Shown here one piece after another: positions 16,141-25,072 of a stretch of DNA of 64,000 nucleotides (position 1 is the first letter of the stretch; each line of letters starts with the position of its first letter). The DNA lies in NCBI RefSeq assembly GCF_017377655.1, contig NZ_JAFREL010000066.1, positions 1-64,000 of the forward strand, written 5' to 3'. Position numbers and translations under genes: made by a program. The notes below the pieces were generated by a model, which made no database searches, was not told where the DNA came from, and saw nothing but the letters and a program-made list of their open reading frames with translations. The stretch comes from Candidatus Enterococcus ferrettii. Lineage in GTDB: Bacteria; Bacillota; Bacilli; Lactobacillales; Enterococcaceae.

Positions 16141-16173
16141 GCACCTCTCATTTCGATAAGAGGTGCATTTTTT
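16141..16173 (+). terminator. Terminator of the CPBP gene
   Basis: GCACCTCT (16141-16148) pairs with AGAGGTGC (16159-16166), followed by ATTTTTTG. It starts about 20 bp after the stop codon. Confidence 0.8.
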
Positions 16174-16181
16174 GTGCGTAA

Positions 16182-16215
16182 AAGCTCACAGTCAAATTCA
16201 TTATGCTGTGAGCTT
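16182..16215 (-). terminator. Hairpin downstream of the ABC ATPase gene at 16240
   Basis: AAGCTCACAG (16182-16191) and CTGTGAGCTT (16206-16215) pair perfectly; on the minus strand the stem is followed by TTTAC. It lies 25 bp after the stop of the minus-strand gene and is a plausible though T-poor terminator. Confidence 0.55.
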
Positions 16216-16239
16216 ACTACTAACTATTCTCTTGGTTTA

Positions 16240-16986
16240 TCAAACACCATTCGCCTTCATCGCTGACAGGACTTGCTCTACTCGTTCCTCTTCCAAACTT
16301 GAATCAATATTCAGCTCTGTCATAATCTTGCCATCTTTCATAAATAATACACGTTTTGCTTTGGCGGCGACTTTGGCATCATGAGTAACCAGTAAAACAG
16401 CCGTGCCTTCTTGATTAATAGTTGTTAGTAAAGTCATGATTTCTTCCGCTGCTTTTGAATTTAAGGCCCCTGTTGGTTCGTCAGCAAATAAAATAGCTGG
16501 TTGACTCATCAATGCCCGGCAAATCCCCGCTCGCTGCAATTGACCACCAGAGACTTTAGTCGTTTCTCGCTCTGCCAGTTCGATGATTCCAGTTTTTTGC
16601 ATTAAGGCTTTGGCTCTGGACAGATTATCGGCTTTGTTCTTTTGACTGTTTTGCAAAACCGGTAAGAGAATATTGTCTAATAGATTCAGATTCTTCAGCA
16701 TCGTAGGCTGCTGAAAAATAAAACCAAATTTTTCTCTACGTAAATCCGCCAAACGACGCTCCTTCATGCCTGTCAGCCGGATGCCCTCACATTCGATTGA
16801 ACCTTGATCAATGGTATCCGTTCCGCTTAGTGCAAAAAGCAAGGTTGTTTTCCCGCAACCAGAGGGACCCATGATGGCGACAAAATCCCCCTGCTTAATT
16901 TCTATATCCACTTTGTCGAGAATGGTCACCTTAGGGTCATCGCCAAATGATTTTTCAATTTTTGTGCCAGTCAGTATATTTTCCAT
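16240..16986 (-). CDS. ABC transporter ATP-binding protein (MacB/BceA type)
   Basis: A 248-residue ATPase with Walker A GPSGCGKTT (about residue 39), Q-loop FQQPTML, signature KVSGGQLQRAGICRAL, Walker B AILFADEPTGALNSK and switch His VTHDAKVA. The ADEPTGAL form is typical of ATPases that serve FtsX-domain permeases in antimicrobial-peptide resistance and sensing (BceA, SalX). It follows the permease gene by 3 bp. Likely role: energising detachment or flux-sensing of a peptide antibiotic with the permease at 16990, in a locus that also encodes a response regulator and kinase. Confidence 0.88.
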   Translation of the reverse strand: MENILTGTKIEKSFGDDPKVTILDKVDIEIKQGDFVAIMGPSGCGKTTLLFALSGTDTIDQGSIECEGIRLTGMKERRLADLRREKFGFIFQQPTMLKNLNLLDNILLPVLQNSQKNKADNLSRAKALMQKTGIIELAERETTKVSGGQLQRAGICRALMSQPAILFADEPTGALNSKAAEEIMTLLTTINQEGTAVLLVTHDAKVAAKAKRVLFMKDGKIMTELNIDSSLEEERVEQVLSAMKANGV

Positions 16987-16989
16987 CGG

Positions 16990-19317
16990 TTACTCCTTTA
17001 TATATTCAGGTATAGTGATTTTACCAATGTCTCTCGTGCCAATTAATGTAGCAATAAAGATAGATGCTGCCATGATTAACGGTGCGAGAAAATAGGCAAA
17101 GAATGGATTGATTTCAAAGTGAATCGAGGAAAGACCCAAGGAAGAAATCAAAGCCACGCTAACATATTCTCCCAGTGTATTCGCTACTAGCGTTCCGGTT
17201 AGCACCCCTAAAATCAAAATTACGCCAGAACGTGCAAAATACTGCTTGAGAATACTCGTATTCTCAAAGCCGATTGATTTTAAGATAGCTGTCGAAAAGC
17301 GATCTTTTGCAATCAATAATTTCATGAATAGAATCGTCACTAAAAAGATCAGGAAGACCGTAATCAGGATGGCAATCAAAGAAGCCGTTTGAATTCCTGC
17401 GATGGTTCCACCTAATGTTTGTTGAATATGTTCATCAATGTCAGCAACAGTTGCATAATCGTATCGTTGTTTAAATTCTTCTGTCTGTCTATCAATCATT
17501 CCTGCTTTTTTAAAGGTTACCGGGATGGAGCTTCCAATCACATGCGCATTCTCTTGGGGTGGTTCAAAGGTTGCCTTGGTGGTTTTCCCACCATTTGTCA
17601 CATCCGAATAAATGCCACTGACAGTTAAGGTCCTTTTTTTCCCAGCTACTAAAAGCTCCAGTGTGTCTCCTACCTTTTTCTCTAAATCATCTGCTACCAT
17701 ATTTGATAAAGCTATTTGTGAATTTGACTGAGGGAATGCTCCTTTTCCATAAGCAACTGGAAACTGTGTATGGTCTCCGAGCTCAACTTTTAGACGTTGG
17801 GTTGTTTGATCAGGCATGGCGACATCAAATATATAACTAGTTAACACCGCATAGTTTTCAACAGTTTGATCCTTCGCTAAATCACTAGCTATTTGATTTG
17901 TCTTCTCAGGAATATTATCTGTCTGCTGAAGATAAATCAGTGAATCGCATCGGCCAATCCCCATATAAGTCATAAAGTTTTTTGATGAGATAGTCGTATG
18001 AAGATTTCTAGGTAATATCATTAGAAAGGCTGAAACAATCACGACTATCAGCATCGTCAGATACAATTTTTTCCTCACCAAAACATCTTTGATTCCTAAA
18101 AAGACATTGGTGGAAAAAAGATGATTTTTACTTAAGGTGAAATGGCTGCTTCTTCCTGTCTTCTCTTTAGGAGCACCAAACCGAATCGCCTGTGCCGCTG
18201 ATATTTTACGAAATCGTCTCATTAATCCGTTAGTATAAAGTAAGATAATGCTGACAATTAGGATTGCCCCAAATAAACTGAACATTACACTTAGCATGCC
18301 ATTATTGCTTTCTCCAAAATATAACCGAATGTTTTCCATCAAAGGTTGCTGAAGCATTAGAGCACCAACAAATCCTAAAAATCCAGCGAATAAAGAAAGC
18401 ACACCATATTTTGCCAAGTAAATTTTACGAATCATGGAAACGCGGATTCCAATGGCTTTTAAGACACCAATTTCTTGATAATCTTCCTCTATTTTTGCTA
18501 ATAATGTAAAGCGAATGCATAGAAAGGTAACTAGTATAACCAGGAGGCTGATAATAACTAGCACACCTATCATCATTCCATCAGTAATAGCATTAGCCAA
18601 TTTGAAATTTTGGTAACTGACGGAAGGTGGTCCATTGGATTCTAAACCTGCTGCTGCATACGCATTTTCTAAATCAGATACCTTTGAAGGATCCTTTAAT
18701 CGAAAAAGAATTAATGTTTCTAATCTGCCGAACTTTTCCAGCTGCTGATAATCGGCAGGATGAAGTAAAAACCGTTTTGAAGAAATCAGTGCTGCATTCA
18801 TTTGTGAATCACGCAAAAATCCAGCAACCTTGAAAGGTTTTCCATGAATGGATAATTGATCCCCTAGCTTCGCCTGTCCTTCTTTTAGATAGTATAATGG
18901 AACATAAACTTCTCCCTTTTTTGGTTGAATAATCTGGCCTTCTACATCCAACAAATAATCAAAATCTTTGCTTTGGATAGTTACTCCATTATCTTGGATA
19001 CTATCCTTCAAAGTATGCTCACCGATCGTAATTTCTGATCCTTCAAGGTTTAGAAAAGGACTCGTTTGAACCGCCTGAACATTGGCTTGCGCTTTAGCAA
19101 ACTGCTGTAGTCTTGCTTGGTTAACTTCTCCTGAATGCATCTGCATTAAATGAGGTGTTTTGGCTTGTTCCATACTATGGTCAATGGCACTTGCTAAGTT
19201 AACAGCGAGTCCTGCCGCTAAAGAAGTTAATAAAACTGCTAAACAAATGAACATGGTAATCGTTGCGGTAATAAGTTTATTCTTTTTGATGTCATTCAAG
19301 ACCAATTTTTTATACAT
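16990..19317 (-). CDS. ABC transporter permease with two FtsX domains
   Basis: A 775-residue membrane protein: an N-terminal helix (about 12-36) and extracellular domain to about 240, three helices of a first FtsX domain (about 255-385), a helix near 435, a second extracellular domain (about 460-640) and a C-terminal FtsX domain (about 645-770). It resembles the duplicated MacB/FtsX architecture and differs from classical BceB, which has a single large loop. Start at 19317 (MYKKLVLNDIKKNKL) is chosen: it comes 7 bp after the kinase stop, and the 34 upstream codons overlap the kinase gene. It probably partners the ATPase at 16240 and is regulated by the kinase. Confidence 0.82.
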   Translation of the reverse strand: MYKKLVLNDIKKNKLITATITMFICLAVLLTSLAAGLAVNLASAIDHSMEQAKTPHLMQMHSGEVNQARLQQFAKAQANVQAVQTSPFLNLEGSEITIGEHTLKDSIQDNGVTIQSKDFDYLLDVEGQIIQPKKGEVYVPLYYLKEGQAKLGDQLSIHGKPFKVAGFLRDSQMNAALISSKRFLLHPADYQQLEKFGRLETLILFRLKDPSKVSDLENAYAAAGLESNGPPSVSYQNFKLANAITDGMMIGVLVIISLLVILVTFLCIRFTLLAKIEEDYQEIGVLKAIGIRVSMIRKIYLAKYGVLSLFAGFLGFVGALMLQQPLMENIRLYFGESNNGMLSVMFSLFGAILIVSIILLYTNGLMRRFRKISAAQAIRFGAPKEKTGRSSHFTLSKNHLFSTNVFLGIKDVLVRKKLYLTMLIVVIVSAFLMILPRNLHTTISSKNFMTYMGIGRCDSLIYLQQTDNIPEKTNQIASDLAKDQTVENYAVLTSYIFDVAMPDQTTQRLKVELGDHTQFPVAYGKGAFPQSNSQIALSNMVADDLEKKVGDTLELLVAGKKRTLTVSGIYSDVTNGGKTTKATFEPPQENAHVIGSSIPVTFKKAGMIDRQTEEFKQRYDYATVADIDEHIQQTLGGTIAGIQTASLIAILITVFLIFLVTILFMKLLIAKDRFSTAILKSIGFENTSILKQYFARSGVILILGVLTGTLVANTLGEYVSVALISSLGLSSIHFEINPFFAYFLAPLIMAASIFIATLIGTRDIGKITIPEYIKE

Positions 19318-19324
19318 ACGCACC

Positions 19325-20236
19325 CTACTTTCTCGGAAAATAAATTTCAAGTACAAAGGAATTGTTTTCGAGAAATGCCCGTGCTTTGCCGCCTTGCTTT
19401 TCGGCCAGTAACCGAACAATATATAGGCCTAAACCAGATTGTCCATTTTTCCGGCTGGTATCAGCGATATAGGTTCGTTCAAATACTCTATCCATATCAA
19501 TCAAGTGGGGTTGATCGGTATCGTTTTTTACTTGGAGAATCAGAAATTCTGAATTCTTTTGAATAGACAGCTGAACATAGAATTCGGCATACCGCAAAAT
19601 ATTCTGCAGGAGATTAATGAAAATTCGTTCGATTGCTTTTTTATCTCCTTTGATCAGCTCCATTAGATTCGTTTCATCAATCTGAATTTCCAATTGACGC
19701 TTCTCCAGTTCCTGATGAAAAGTCAGTAAAGTGGGGATTAGAATTTCTTCTAATGAAAGGACTTCTATTTGAACTGGCTGATCCGATGATTCTAAACAAG
19801 AAAGCTCATAAAATAGATCAACTGTATTAGTTAGATCATCAATCTTCTGCTGGATGATCGTTAGATAAGTGCTTCGTTCGGTTTCACTGAGATTCTCATC
19901 CCGCAGCAGATCAGAAAAGCCCTTAATTGAAGTCAAAGGGGTTCGTAAATCATGAGAAATATTAGTGATTTCCTGTTTCAGCTTCCGAGACTGATGCTGC
20001 TCGTGCTGTTGCTCTTGCTTAAACTGTGTAATTAAATTGTTTACTTGCTTCGCAAAAAGATTTAGCTCTTGGTTACGAGAATTTGTTCGAAGATGTTCAT
20101 TGGTGCCGAGCTCGGCAATAATTTCTTCCAACTGCTTAGTCATTTTTCTAACGTCCCAGCGGTAAAGCTGGATCAGCAGAACGCTAATGACGAAAAGAAC
20201 CAAAAATATGCCACATAGAATCCAACTCACCAACAT
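19325..20236 (-). CDS. Sensor histidine kinase with one membrane helix
   Basis: A 303-residue kinase. One N-terminal hydrophobic helix (about 3-26) is followed by a linker and coiled coil, the H-box ITNISHDLRTPLTSIKGF with the phosphorylated His near residue 97, an N-box FINLLQNILRYA, and the G-box SGLGLYIVRLLAEKQGG. There is almost no extracellular part, so it probably does not bind a ligand itself and may sense through one of the neighbouring ABC transporters, as BceS-type kinases do. ATG 20236 follows AGAGGG; a TTG two codons earlier is possible. The response regulator is encoded at 21988, with an ABC transporter between. Confidence 0.87.
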   Translation of the reverse strand: MLVSWILCGIFLVLFVISVLLIQLYRWDVRKMTKQLEEIIAELGTNEHLRTNSRNQELNLFAKQVNNLITQFKQEQQHEQHQSRKLKQEITNISHDLRTPLTSIKGFSDLLRDENLSETERSTYLTIIQQKIDDLTNTVDLFYELSCLESSDQPVQIEVLSLEEILIPTLLTFHQELEKRQLEIQIDETNLMELIKGDKKAIERIFINLLQNILRYAEFYVQLSIQKNSEFLILQVKNDTDQPHLIDMDRVFERTYIADTSRKNGQSGLGLYIVRLLAEKQGGKARAFLENNSFVLEIYFPRK

Positions 20237-20254
20237 CTTCAACCCTCTCTATCA

Positions 20255-20992
20255 CTAAAAATCTTTTCGGTTAAACAAGCTCAACCCGATAATTAAACAT
20301 AAAACGACTACGATACCGCCCGCTATCCAGTTTTCCGGCATAGGAGAAACTTTCCTTTCAAAAAACTGATTGACGACATCAGCCAGCAGATTAGAGGGAA
20401 AATAGTGAGATAGCTGTTCGTTTCTGACAAACAAGCGAAGAATTCCATGCAGCAGCTCTCCTGCTAAAGTATAACTAAAAAATAAAACTAGAATCCTAAA
20501 AATCTGACTAATCTGAAGCATTGTTAGTACATGTCCAAAGACAAACATGCTGATAAACAGGGGTAAAAAATTACTGATAGAAATGAAGTAATCCTTTAAA
20601 ATTTCTGGATCAGCAGTGAATAAAGTTTCTCCTAAAAACACTGTCAGTATTACACCCGCTGCAAATACAACCAATAAAACACCTAGCGTGATCAATAATT
20701 TAGCTAGAAAAATCGTCTGTTTAGAAATCCCAAAAGCAAGCGCCTGTTTTAATACCCCCTCATTTTTTCCCATTAATAAAGAATTGAAAAGTACTACCAT
20801 AAAGAAATTGATCACGACAGTTATTAACAAATTGCTAAAATAGAATAGCCAAGTGGTTTCAAAAAAACTATCAGACATATTCTTATAAACAACCGTAATC
20901 CCACAGCTAATCAGTAAATAACCTACACTGGATATATAAAATGCGGTTCTACGAAATAGACGATACTTCTCACTGGCCAAATAATTAATCAT
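20255..20992 (-). CDS. ABC-2 type permease (lantibiotic-immunity-like)
   Basis: A 245-residue membrane protein with about six hydrophobic helices. The start MINYLASEKYRLFRRTAFYIS, with a short basic amphipathic stretch before helix 1, is usual in ABC-2 permeases of the bacitracin/lantibiotic self-protection type. ATG 20992 lies immediately after the ATPase stop (TGAC ATG). It should form a transporter with the product of 20994. Substrate unknown; the gene order (regulator, ATPase, permease, kinase, second ABC pair) supports antimicrobial-peptide resistance. Confidence 0.75.
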   Translation of the reverse strand: MINYLASEKYRLFRRTAFYISSVGYLLISCGITVVYKNMSDSFFETTWLFYFSNLLITVVINFFMVVLFNSLLMGKNEGVLKQALAFGISKQTIFLAKLLITLGVLLVVFAAGVILTVFLGETLFTADPEILKDYFISISNFLPLFISMFVFGHVLTMLQISQIFRILVLFFSYTLAGELLHGILRLFVRNEQLSHYFPSNLLADVVNQFFERKVSPMPENWIAGGIVVVLCLIIGLSLFNRKDF

Positions 20993-20993
20993 G

Positions 20994-21896
20994 TCAGCTT
21001 TCCCCAATCCGTTGTAAGAAATAGTCTTCCAGCTTCAAATCCTCTATCCGTAATTCACTGATGGAAACACCGTTACTTACTAAGAGTTGATTGATCTCTG
21101 CACTGCTTTCTAAGTGATTTTGAATACTAATCCAACCACTGGGTAAACAACGATACTGGATATTCGGAAAATTACGCTCCAATAATTGGGCAGCTTGATC
21201 GCTTCGATTCACCTTCAGCTTCAACTGCTTTTGACATTTTTCCTGTAATTCTGCCTGACTAATCGTTTCAATGAGTTTTCCTTCATGAATAAAAACGTAG
21301 CGAGTGGCAATTAGCTGCAATTCCTTTAAAATGTGACTAGCGATTAGGATAGTCACTTGCTTTTGCTGGTTCAGCTCCAGCAAAAGTTGGCGGATTTCAT
21401 TAATACCTTCTGGATCCAAGCCATTTGTCGGTTCGTCTAAAACAAGACAATCAGGACTAGCCAGCAAGCATAGCGCTAAACCCAACCGCTGCTTCATTCC
21501 CATTGAATATTCCCGAACCTTTTTTCTTGCCTGATTGGTAAGTCCAGCCTGTTCCAGAACCTCAGTAATCTTGGACTTTTCAACTACCCCACGTTGAATC
21601 CGAAAATACTCTAAATTCTGCTGTGCTGTGAAATCTGAAAAAAAGGGCGGCTCCTCAATTAGAAAACCAATCCGACTACGAGTCTCTGCCGGTTCAGAGC
21701 TGCCAAAAAGTTGGATTTCACCGCTCGTCGGCTGGAGCTGTCCGGAGAGCATTTTAAAGAAGGTTGATTTTCCTGCACCGTTTTTACCAATTAAGGCGCA
21801 AATTTCCCCTTTAGCAAGGGTAAAATCCAGTGATTCAACGGCGGCTTCTGTTTTATAGTGCTTCGTTAATCCATTTACAGTGATGACAACAGCCAT
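20994..21896 (-). CDS. ABC transporter ATP-binding protein (BcrA/NukF type)
   Basis: A 300-residue ATPase with Walker A GKNGAGKST (about residue 38), signature YSMGMKQRLGLALCLL, Walker B CLVLDEPTNGLDPEGI and switch His ASHILKEL. The SMGMKQRL signature and a C-terminal regulatory extension are typical of BcrA/LanF-like ATPases that provide resistance to bacitracin or lantibiotics. AAGGAG precedes the ATG. It overlaps no gene upstream but is separated from the response regulator by about 90 bp, where a regulated promoter may lie. Confidence 0.87.
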   Translation of the reverse strand: MAVVITVNGLTKHYKTEAAVESLDFTLAKGEICALIGKNGAGKSTFFKMLSGQLQPTSGEIQLFGSSEPAETRSRIGFLIEEPPFFSDFTAQQNLEYFRIQRGVVEKSKITEVLEQAGLTNQARKKVREYSMGMKQRLGLALCLLASPDCLVLDEPTNGLDPEGINEIRQLLLELNQQKQVTILIASHILKELQLIATRYVFIHEGKLIETISQAELQEKCQKQLKLKVNRSDQAAQLLERNFPNIQYRCLPSGWISIQNHLESSAEINQLLVSNGVSISELRIEDLKLEDYFLQRIGES

Positions 21897-21987
21897 GGCT
21901 TCAACTCCTTCATTCCTTTGTTAGCTTTACTTTAGTTTATTTCTCATGAATAAGCTTTAAGCAACCCATAAAGAAATCATAAAGAAG

Positions 21988-22653
21988 CTATACCAGCATA
22001 AAACCAATTCCCCAAATGGTTTTAATATATTCCTCTGTTGTTTCTTTTGCGATCTTTTTTCTTAAGTTAGACACATGAACACTAATTGTATTGTCATCCC
22101 CGACGTAAGTGCCTCGCCAAATTTTTTCGTAAATCTCTCTTTTCGCTAAAGCCCGCTCTGGATAATCGAGAAATAAACAAAGGATGTCAAACTCAGCATT
22201 TGTTAGCTGCAATTCCTTCTCGCAAATCGTTGCGGCATGTCTTGAGGAATCTACTCGAATTTCTCGCCAGCTTTTTCCTTGCTCGTTGCTGTGAATCATA
22301 CGCCTCAACTGTACATCGATCCTAACAGCAACCTCATCTTCACTGAAAGGCTTGGTTATGTAATCATCCGCTCCGTTTTTCAGCAGCTGAACTTTATCCT
22401 CAATGGCTTTTTTGGCAGATAAGACAATAATTGGAACAGAACTAGTTGCTCTGATCTTTTGTAAAACATCTTCCCCTGTCATCCCTGGCAGCATTAAGTC
22501 CAATAAAATCAAATCAAAAGACTGCTGCTGCAATTGAAGTAATCCTTCCGTTCCAGAATACGCAGCAGTTGCCTGGCAATTTTTTTTATGCAATATTACC
22601 TGCAGCAAGTGATTAATTTCAGCATCGTCTTCAATAATTAGTACTTTTCTCAT
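21988..22653 (-). CDS. OmpR-family response regulator
   Basis: A 221-residue regulator. The receiver domain (1-115) has the acidic pocket EDD at 8-10, the phosphorylated Asp in DLILLDLMLPGMTGEDVL, Thr/Ser in VLSAKK and Lys in ITKPFSEDE. The C-terminal winged helix (about 128-221) ends TISVHVSNLRKKIAKETTEEYIKTIWGIGFMLV, normal for OmpR/PhoB proteins. It is first in a run of same-strand genes with two ABC transporters and its kinase, and most likely activates them. It has its own ATG with GGAGA about 11 bp upstream. Confidence 0.9.
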   Translation of the reverse strand: MRKVLIIEDDAEINHLLQVILHKKNCQATAAYSGTEGLLQLQQQSFDLILLDLMLPGMTGEDVLQKIRATSSVPIIVLSAKKAIEDKVQLLKNGADDYITKPFSEDEVAVRIDVQLRRMIHSNEQGKSWREIRVDSSRHAATICEKELQLTNAEFDILCLFLDYPERALAKREIYEKIWRGTYVGDDNTISVHVSNLRKKIAKETTEEYIKTIWGIGFMLV

Positions 22654-22732
22654 ACGTCTTTATCTCCATTTTTGTTTTCTTATAAAAATAATAGCATATT
22701 CAACAGCCCACTTGTCGTATTTTTCAAGATAA

Positions 22733-22766
22733 TAAAAAAAGACCTATTATGGTGAAATAATAGATC
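22733..22766 (-). terminator. Terminator of the AlkD-like gene
   Basis: On the minus strand GATCTATTAT and ATAATAGGTC pair across TTTCACC or similar, followed by TTTTTTTA (22740-22733). It begins 7 bp after the stop at 22773. Confidence 0.8.
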
Positions 22767-22772
22767 CCTTCC

Positions 22773-23585
22773 TCAATTCTTAGATTTATTGATTGTCCGT
22801 AAAGCTTTTTTTATGATGTACTGCGTCTCCTTTGTTTCACTTTCCTCCCCCCAGCATTGACATAATTGCACTACAAAATCTGGCTGAGTTTTACTTGCAT
22901 CATTCAGCCAATTTGCGACACTGTCTCGCACATATTTAGATGAATCCGACTTAAGCGGTTCGAGAATCGATAACCCCCGTTGTGGATATTCTTTTAAGAC
23001 CTCAATATGTTTACACCATACACCACGAGGTCGAGTAACTTCGCTGGCAAACCGTCGAAGATTGTCATTCTCAGACAAACTCCACTCTGATAAACTATAA
23101 ATACTCTCGTCTAAGTTGGCAATAATTCTAGGTCTAACCGCTGTCCAAGCCTCTTCCCTGACATTGAAATGAGCGTCAGCAGCAAAGGGACGAATCTTTT
23201 CCAGCATCTGCTTAAGAGTTAAATCTGTATTTTTCCCAATCATAAACGTTCCCCAGCTGCGAACCAGATCAGATGAGTAGTGAGAAATAATTTTGAAAAA
23301 TTCTTTGTCGTTATAAAGTGTGGTTTGTTGAAGCAATCCTGCGCCAATCGTTTCACTTATCAGGTTACTAGTTTGCTTCTCCAAAGAGTCAACCATTTCT
23401 AAAATAGGCTGTAAATACTTTTCCCGATCATGCTTGACCAAGACGTGTTTTAACAACAGTCGGCGATCTATGGCAAACCATTCAACCACATTTGCACTTT
23501 CTAGTTCACCTTGATTTAATCGTTTAAGTGTACTTTTTGGTATTTCTTTCGTTGTACGAGCACCTTTTCGTTTAACAGGTTCCAT
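22773..23585 (-). CDS. DNA alkylation repair protein, HEAT-repeat (AlkD/AlkC-like)
   Basis: A 270-residue all-helical protein built of HEAT-like repeats. The motif FASEVTRPRGVWCKHIEVLK and the later SKYVRDSVANWLNDASKTQPDFV are typical of the AlkC/AlkD DNA glycosylases, which remove alkylated purines without base flipping. Whether it is a true glycosylase is not certain: several family members bind DNA structures without enzymatic activity. AAGGAGG precedes the ATG. It is monocistronic with its own terminator, unrelated to the neighbouring peptide-resistance locus. Confidence 0.8.
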   Translation of the reverse strand: MEPVKRKGARTTKEIPKSTLKRLNQGELESANVVEWFAIDRRLLLKHVLVKHDREKYLQPILEMVDSLEKQTSNLISETIGAGLLQQTTLYNDKEFFKIISHYSSDLVRSWGTFMIGKNTDLTLKQMLEKIRPFAADAHFNVREEAWTAVRPRIIANLDESIYSLSEWSLSENDNLRRFASEVTRPRGVWCKHIEVLKEYPQRGLSILEPLKSDSSKYVRDSVANWLNDASKTQPDFVVQLCQCWGEESETKETQYIIKKALRTINKSKN

Positions 23586-23776
23586 GAGTCCCTCCTTACT
23601 ATTTTTTGTAAATTCTTCATTAGGATTAATTAGTTTGATTTTAGCATATATGCTTCTGCTCGTACGGTTCTTTTCAGAATAATGCTCAGTTTCTAGAATG
23701 AAACTAACAGTTTAGAGAGTTTAATTTAGTGGTTATATTAGGCAACAAAAACCTAATTGGAAATGGCAATGGGAGA

Positions 23777-23804
23777 TTGACAGTTAAGATAAATGTGATA
23801 AAAT
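23777..23804 (+). promoter_or_regulatory. Promoter of the TetR/small-membrane-protein operon
   Basis: TTGACA (23777-23782) and TAAAAT (23799-23804) with a 16-bp spacer, followed directly by the palindrome at 23811, so start-site repression is likely. Confidence 0.65.
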
Positions 23805-23810
23805 TAGTTC

Positions 23811-23835
23811 ATGAATATTATTTACGAATATTCAT
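23811..23835. promoter_or_regulatory. TetR-type operator
   Basis: Perfect inverted repeat ATGAATATT, 7-bp spacer ATTTACG, AATATTCAT. It lies just downstream of the -10 and 30 bp before the TetR start, which fits autorepression. Confidence 0.7.
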
Positions 23836-23864
23836 AAATAATATTTCAAAAAAGGAGGATTCAA

Positions 23865-24455
23865 GTGCCTTTAAAACCGGTATTGTCTTACGAGGACAAA
23901 GAGCGACTCAAGTACGATCTGCAAGTTCTTTGTGAAAAACTTTGGATTTCGCAAGGTTACAGAAAAACAAGCATTAAAGAACTTTGTACAAAAACTAAGA
24001 TTGCAATCGGCACTTTTTATTCTCTATTTACCACCAAAGAGGAACTTTTTTACGAAACTTCGCTGACTATACAAAATCGTTTGAAAGATCAATTTATGCA
24101 AACGGTCATAAAGCAGCCGAATAAACGTGGCTTTGCGGAAGCTTTGAAAGAGCTATTTCGCGAATTCGATCGCAAACCTTTTCTATATGATGTGAACACA
24201 CCTGACTTCCGAGCATTTGTCACTAAATTGTCAGAGGAAGAAATGCATGCATTGAAATTTGATAGTCTAGAATTTTTTGAATCAGCGCTGCAAGCAGCCA
24301 ATTTAAAACCTAAAATCGAGCGCGCAAAATCTTATGCTGTGTTTAGTTCATTGCTTTCGACGATTACGACAAAACAAACGATTGCAGCCATCTACAATTA
24401 TTTCGATGTATTTAATTTTATGGCGGATACCTTAGTAAATGAATTATTTGACTAA
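23865..24455 (+). CDS. TetR-family regulator
   Basis: A 196-residue TetR protein starting with GTG 8 bp after AAGGAGG. The helix-turn-helix is at about residues 33-55 (TSIKELCTKTKIAIGTFYSLF, then TTKEELFYE). The C-terminal ligand domain is not recognisable. It is followed 26 bp later by a 74-codon membrane-protein gene under the same promoter, and a palindrome sits over the start site, so it probably controls this pair in response to a membrane or lipid signal; the signal is unknown. Confidence 0.82.
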   Translation: MPLKPVLSYEDKERLKYDLQVLCEKLWISQGYRKTSIKELCTKTKIAIGTFYSLFTTKEELFYETSLTIQNRLKDQFMQTVIKQPNKRGFAEALKELFREFDRKPFLYDVNTPDFRAFVTKLSEEEMHALKFDSLEFFESALQAANLKPKIERAKSYAVFSSLLSTITTKQTIAAIYNYFDVFNFMADTLVNELFD

Positions 24456-24481
24456 ATTGATGAATACAGGAGGAATAAGAA

Positions 24482-24706
24482 ATGATCAATGAAACAGCAA
24501 ACTATTTCGAGAAAGCAGCTAAACAACTGGGGCTGACCATTCAATTGCCACGACCTAGCAAAAAAATGAAAGCTTCTTCTGCAATTACCAATGGATTGTT
24601 AGGAGTTGGTTTGATTACATCAGGCGTTGTCTTCAAAAAAGCTCCTTTAACTGTTCTAGGCGTCCTAGGAGTAGCCGGTGCCGTGATGTTGGCAATCGAA
24701 GAGTAG
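24482..24706 (+). CDS. Small membrane protein cotranscribed with TetR
   Basis: A 74-residue protein with a polar N-terminus (1-32, amphipathic, with a PRPSKKMK basic stretch) and two closely packed hydrophobic segments (about 33-50 and 55-72) rich in Gly and Val. No family recognised. GGAGG lies 8 bp before the ATG. Its stop codon is part of the terminator hairpin, so it closes the operon. As the only partner of the TetR gene it is likely its main target. Confidence 0.7.
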   Translation: MINETANYFEKAAKQLGLTIQLPRPSKKMKASSAITNGLLGVGLITSGVVFKKAPLTVLGVLGVAGAVMLAIEE

Positions 24707-24729
24707 ATGAGCAATCATCTACTTTTTTT
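24702..24729 (+). terminator. Terminator overlapping a stop codon
   Basis: AGTAGATGA, loop GCAA, TCATCTACT, then TTTTTTT. The stem includes the TAG stop of the 74-codon gene. Confidence 0.9.
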
Positions 24730-25031
24730 CTGAAGAATTATGTAGTTGTTAAACTTATTCCAGTATTTACCGTGTAATCTTTATAGCCAAATTCAACTCT
24801 GCAACAAGTCATGCCTTTATCACACCTATGACTTTTGAAACGGTGGATAAGGCTTCCAACTGTTCATAACCTTTTCATTGAGAGTCTCCTTAATTTTTAT
24901 GTAGAACATCTCTATTAATATATTGCCCCCTTTGCTTCCGTTTCAGAGAGCTTTTTTCAAGTATTCGTTAGTTTCAATAGTACACCACAGCTTTAGTTTC
25001 TTGGTTATTTATAACAAACTCTCCATACAAA
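24730..25031. other. Intergenic region, nothing recognised
   Basis: Three hundred bases between two convergent operons. No frame with a ribosome site, no repeat and no RNA hairpin could be supported. Confidence 0.5.
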
Positions 25032-25060
25032 AAGCGAATTTCCCTAATGGAAATTCGCTT
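25032..25060 (-). terminator. Terminator of the ECF sigma/ABC operon
   Basis: AAGCGAATTTCC and GGAAATTCGCTT pair perfectly around a 5-nt loop; on the minus strand TTTTTG follows. It lies 12 bp beyond the stop of the permease gene. Confidence 0.9.
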
Positions 25061-25072
25061 AATTTTTATCAA

